The notes below the pieces were generated by a model, which did not search any database, had not been told where the DNA came from, and was given only the letters and a program-made list of their open reading frames with translations. A stretch of DNA of 64,000 nt, taken from contig NZ_CP012831.1 of NCBI RefSeq assembly GCF_001307275.1, positions 6,626,501 to 6,690,500 on the forward strand. The letters run 5' to 3'. Numbering within the stretch: the stretch's first letter is position 1; each line of letters starts with the position of its first letter. Source of the DNA: Pseudomonas fluorescens. Its GTDB lineage: Bacteria; Pseudomonadota; Gammaproteobacteria; Pseudomonadales; Pseudomonadaceae. A program made the position numbers and the translations under genes. This document shows, in pieces, positions 62,649 to 64,000 of this stretch.

Positions 62649-64000
62649 TCAGAAATCCACCGTGGCCGACAATTGCAATGTGCGCGGCGAGCCTGGAGAG
62701 AAGGCGCCGTACGAGGCGACCCCCGACCAGTACTCGCGGTCAAAGACGTTCTGGACCGTGGCTCGGAAAGTTGTCGGTCGACCTTCGATCTTGGTGGCGT
62801 AGCGAGCGCCCGCATCGAAACGGGTCCAGGCATCCAGCTCCTGGGTGTTGGCCTGGTTCACGTATTGGCTGCTGGTGTAGATCGCGCCACTGGTGAGGGT
62901 AAAGCCTTCCACCCACGGGGTGTCCCATTCGGCCCACAGGTTGGCTTGTACGTCTGGCACACCCACCGGCTTATTGCCACGGTTGGCCGCGGTGGCGGAA
63001 TCCGTCAGCTCACCGTCGAGCAATGTCACGCCACCCATCAAGCGTGTGCCGGGGGCCACTTCGCCGAACACGCTCAGCTCCAGGCCACGGTTGCGCTGTT
63101 CAGCCTGTACGGAGAAAACATTGTTCGCACTGAGTTCGCCACTGGGCTTCTCGATCTGGAACAGCGCCAGGGTGGTCATGAACGTGCCGTGCTCGTACTT
63201 GACGCCCATCTCGTGCTGCTTGGATTCATAAGGTGCGAATGTTTCTAGAGGATTGTTCGCGTTGGCTGGCGCAACGTCACCTTTACTCAGCCCTTCGACA
63301 TAGTTGTAGTACAGCGACACGTCCTCCCAGGGCTTGACCACCACGCCGACCATCGGGGTCGTGGCACTGTCGTCATAACGGGAACTGACCGAACCCGTCT
63401 CGCTGTAATTGCGTGATTCGACCTTCTGCCGGCGCAACCCCAGGGACAGTTGCAGACGGTCATCCAGTACCGACAAGGTGTCGGTCAAGGCGAAGCCGGA
63501 CAGCTGCGACTCGGAAACCCGCAGCACCTTGGGCGCATTGATGGCCGGCTTGGGCACGTCCACCGGGTGATAGATGTTCGAGCGGACCTCCGGCCCATTG
63601 TTGATCCCCCGGGACAGTTCATCCTGGTAAGTGGTCGCCATCAGCGTGGTCGTGTGGCTGACAGGGCCGGTGTCGAACACCCCACGAACCCCCACATCGG
63701 CTGTCGAACGGTCTACGTTGAATTTGTAATACCCCGGCGTGTTGCTGATATCGCCGGCGTTGTTGAGGATTCTTGGTACCTGGTCGGACATCCGCTTGAC
63801 GTCCGAGCGACCACCGCCGGCGTGGGCAAACACCGTGACCGCGTCCGTCAGGTCGTATTCGCCACCCAGCAAGGCCGACTGCTCCTTGGTGTCCGACCAA
63901 CCCCATTTCTGTGACGCATTGGTACGACCGTTGGGGGCGGATGGAATTTCAACGCCACGCGCGACAGTGAAGGGCCGCGAGGCACCCTCAAAGCTTTCTT
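62649..64000 (-). CDS. TonB-dependent (siderophore-type) receptor, C-terminal part
   Basis: Covers about 450 residues of an outer-membrane barrel; the frame stays open to the window edge, so the signal, plug and first strands lie outside. Visible strands include VGVRGVFDTGPVSHTTTLMA, DRLQLSLGLRRQKVESRNYS and MGVKYEHGTFMTTLALFQIE. The end has FRATVQNVFDREYWSGVASY and the terminal LQLSATVDF with final Phe. These are standard for FhuA/FpvA-type ferric-siderophore receptors. The ligand is not identifiable from this part. Convergent with the tautomerase gene, it is probably unrelated to it. Confidence 0.88.
   Translation of the reverse strand, partial: ESFEGASRPFTVARGVEIPSAPNGRTNASQKWGWSDTKEQSALLGGEYDLTDAVTVFAHAGGGRSDVKRMSDQVPRILNNAGDISNTPGYYKFNVDRSTADVGVRGVFDTGPVSHTTTLMATTYQDELSRGINNGPEVRSNIYHPVDVPKPAINAPKVLRVSESQLSGFALTDTLSVLDDRLQLSLGLRRQKVESRNYSETGSVSSRYDDSATTPMVGVVVKPWEDVSLYYNYVEGLSKGDVAPANANNPLETFAPYESKQHEMGVKYEHGTFMTTLALFQIEKPSGELSANNVFSVQAEQRNRGLELSVFGEVAPGTRLMGGVTLLDGELTDSATAANRGNKPVGVPDVQANLWAEWDTPWVEGFTLTSGAIYTSSQYVNQANTQELDAWTRFDAGARYATKIEGRPTTFRATVQNVFDREYWSGVASYGAFSPGSPRTLQLSATVDF

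Overview
The window reads as a chromosomal segment of a fluorescent-type Pseudomonas (inference). The DNA is GC-rich with tightly packed operons, and most gene ends carry the 'GTGGGAGCGAGCTTGCTCGCGATG'-type REP palindromes common in the P. fluorescens lineage. A second REP family with a 'GTGGCGAGGGAGCTTGCTCCCGC' core is also present. I see no tRNA, rRNA, insertion sequence, prophage or CRISPR array. Almost everything is catabolic: transporters, sugar and sugar-acid enzymes, an aromatic-type operon, an amine-type operon, and their local regulators.

Layout. (1) 1-3.0 kb: end of a D-xylose ABC transporter (xylG fragment, xylH) and an epoxide-hydrolase-like gene. (2) 3.0-4.2 kb: REP pairs, a candidate structured RNA block and a small DUF3077-like gene. 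(3) 4.2-12.5 kb: a hexuronate/mannonate operon (uxuA, uxuB, MFS transporter, rspB-like dehydrogenase, manD/rspA, kdgK) divergent from kdgR, with two near-identical dyads between kdgK and kdgR. (4) 12.5-21.4 kb: three tandem REPINs, then a sucrose cassette: ScrY-like porin divergent from a sugar ABC transporter, a cytoplasmic GH32 invertase and a LacI regulator. (5) 21.4-25.3 kb: TetR regulator divergent from an Old Yellow Enzyme, followed by an SDR and a quinone-oxidoreductase-like gene. (6) 25.3-31.3 kb: GntR regulator, polar amino-acid ABC transporter and gamma-glutamyltransferase as one likely operon, plus an AraC regulator.

(7) 31.4-41.7 kb: a nine-gene operon divergent from an IclR regulator. 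It encodes a ThDP decarboxylase-like enzyme, ALDH, an SDR lacking the catalytic Tyr, a BNR-repeat protein, a VOC dioxygenase-like protein, a DUF1185 protein, an alpha/beta hydrolase, an MhpA-like flavin hydroxylase and a 2-keto-4-pentenoate hydratase-like protein. The last enzymes fit a meta-cleavage route, but no aldolase or acylating dehydrogenase is present. (8) 41.9-50.2 kb: porin, class III aminotransferase, ALDH and APC permease, then a divergent dCache chemoreceptor. (9) 50.3-54.6 kb: a two-gene RND efflux system. (10) 54.8-62.5 kb: a sugar-acid regulon around a LysR gene. One arm is MFS, a 2-keto-3-deoxyaldonate dehydrogenase-like SDR and an FAH-family hydrolase; the divergent arm is xylX and xylD. 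Matching ATAAC-N5-GTTAT dyads lie upstream of both arms. A tautomerase follows. (11) 62.6-64.0 kb: the C-terminal part of a TonB-dependent receptor.

The best candidates for little-described biology are the nine-gene aromatic-type operon with its Tyr-less SDR, BNR protein and DUF1185 protein, the pentonate node where two routes could act on the same 2-keto-3-deoxy acid, and the structured block at 3456-3535.
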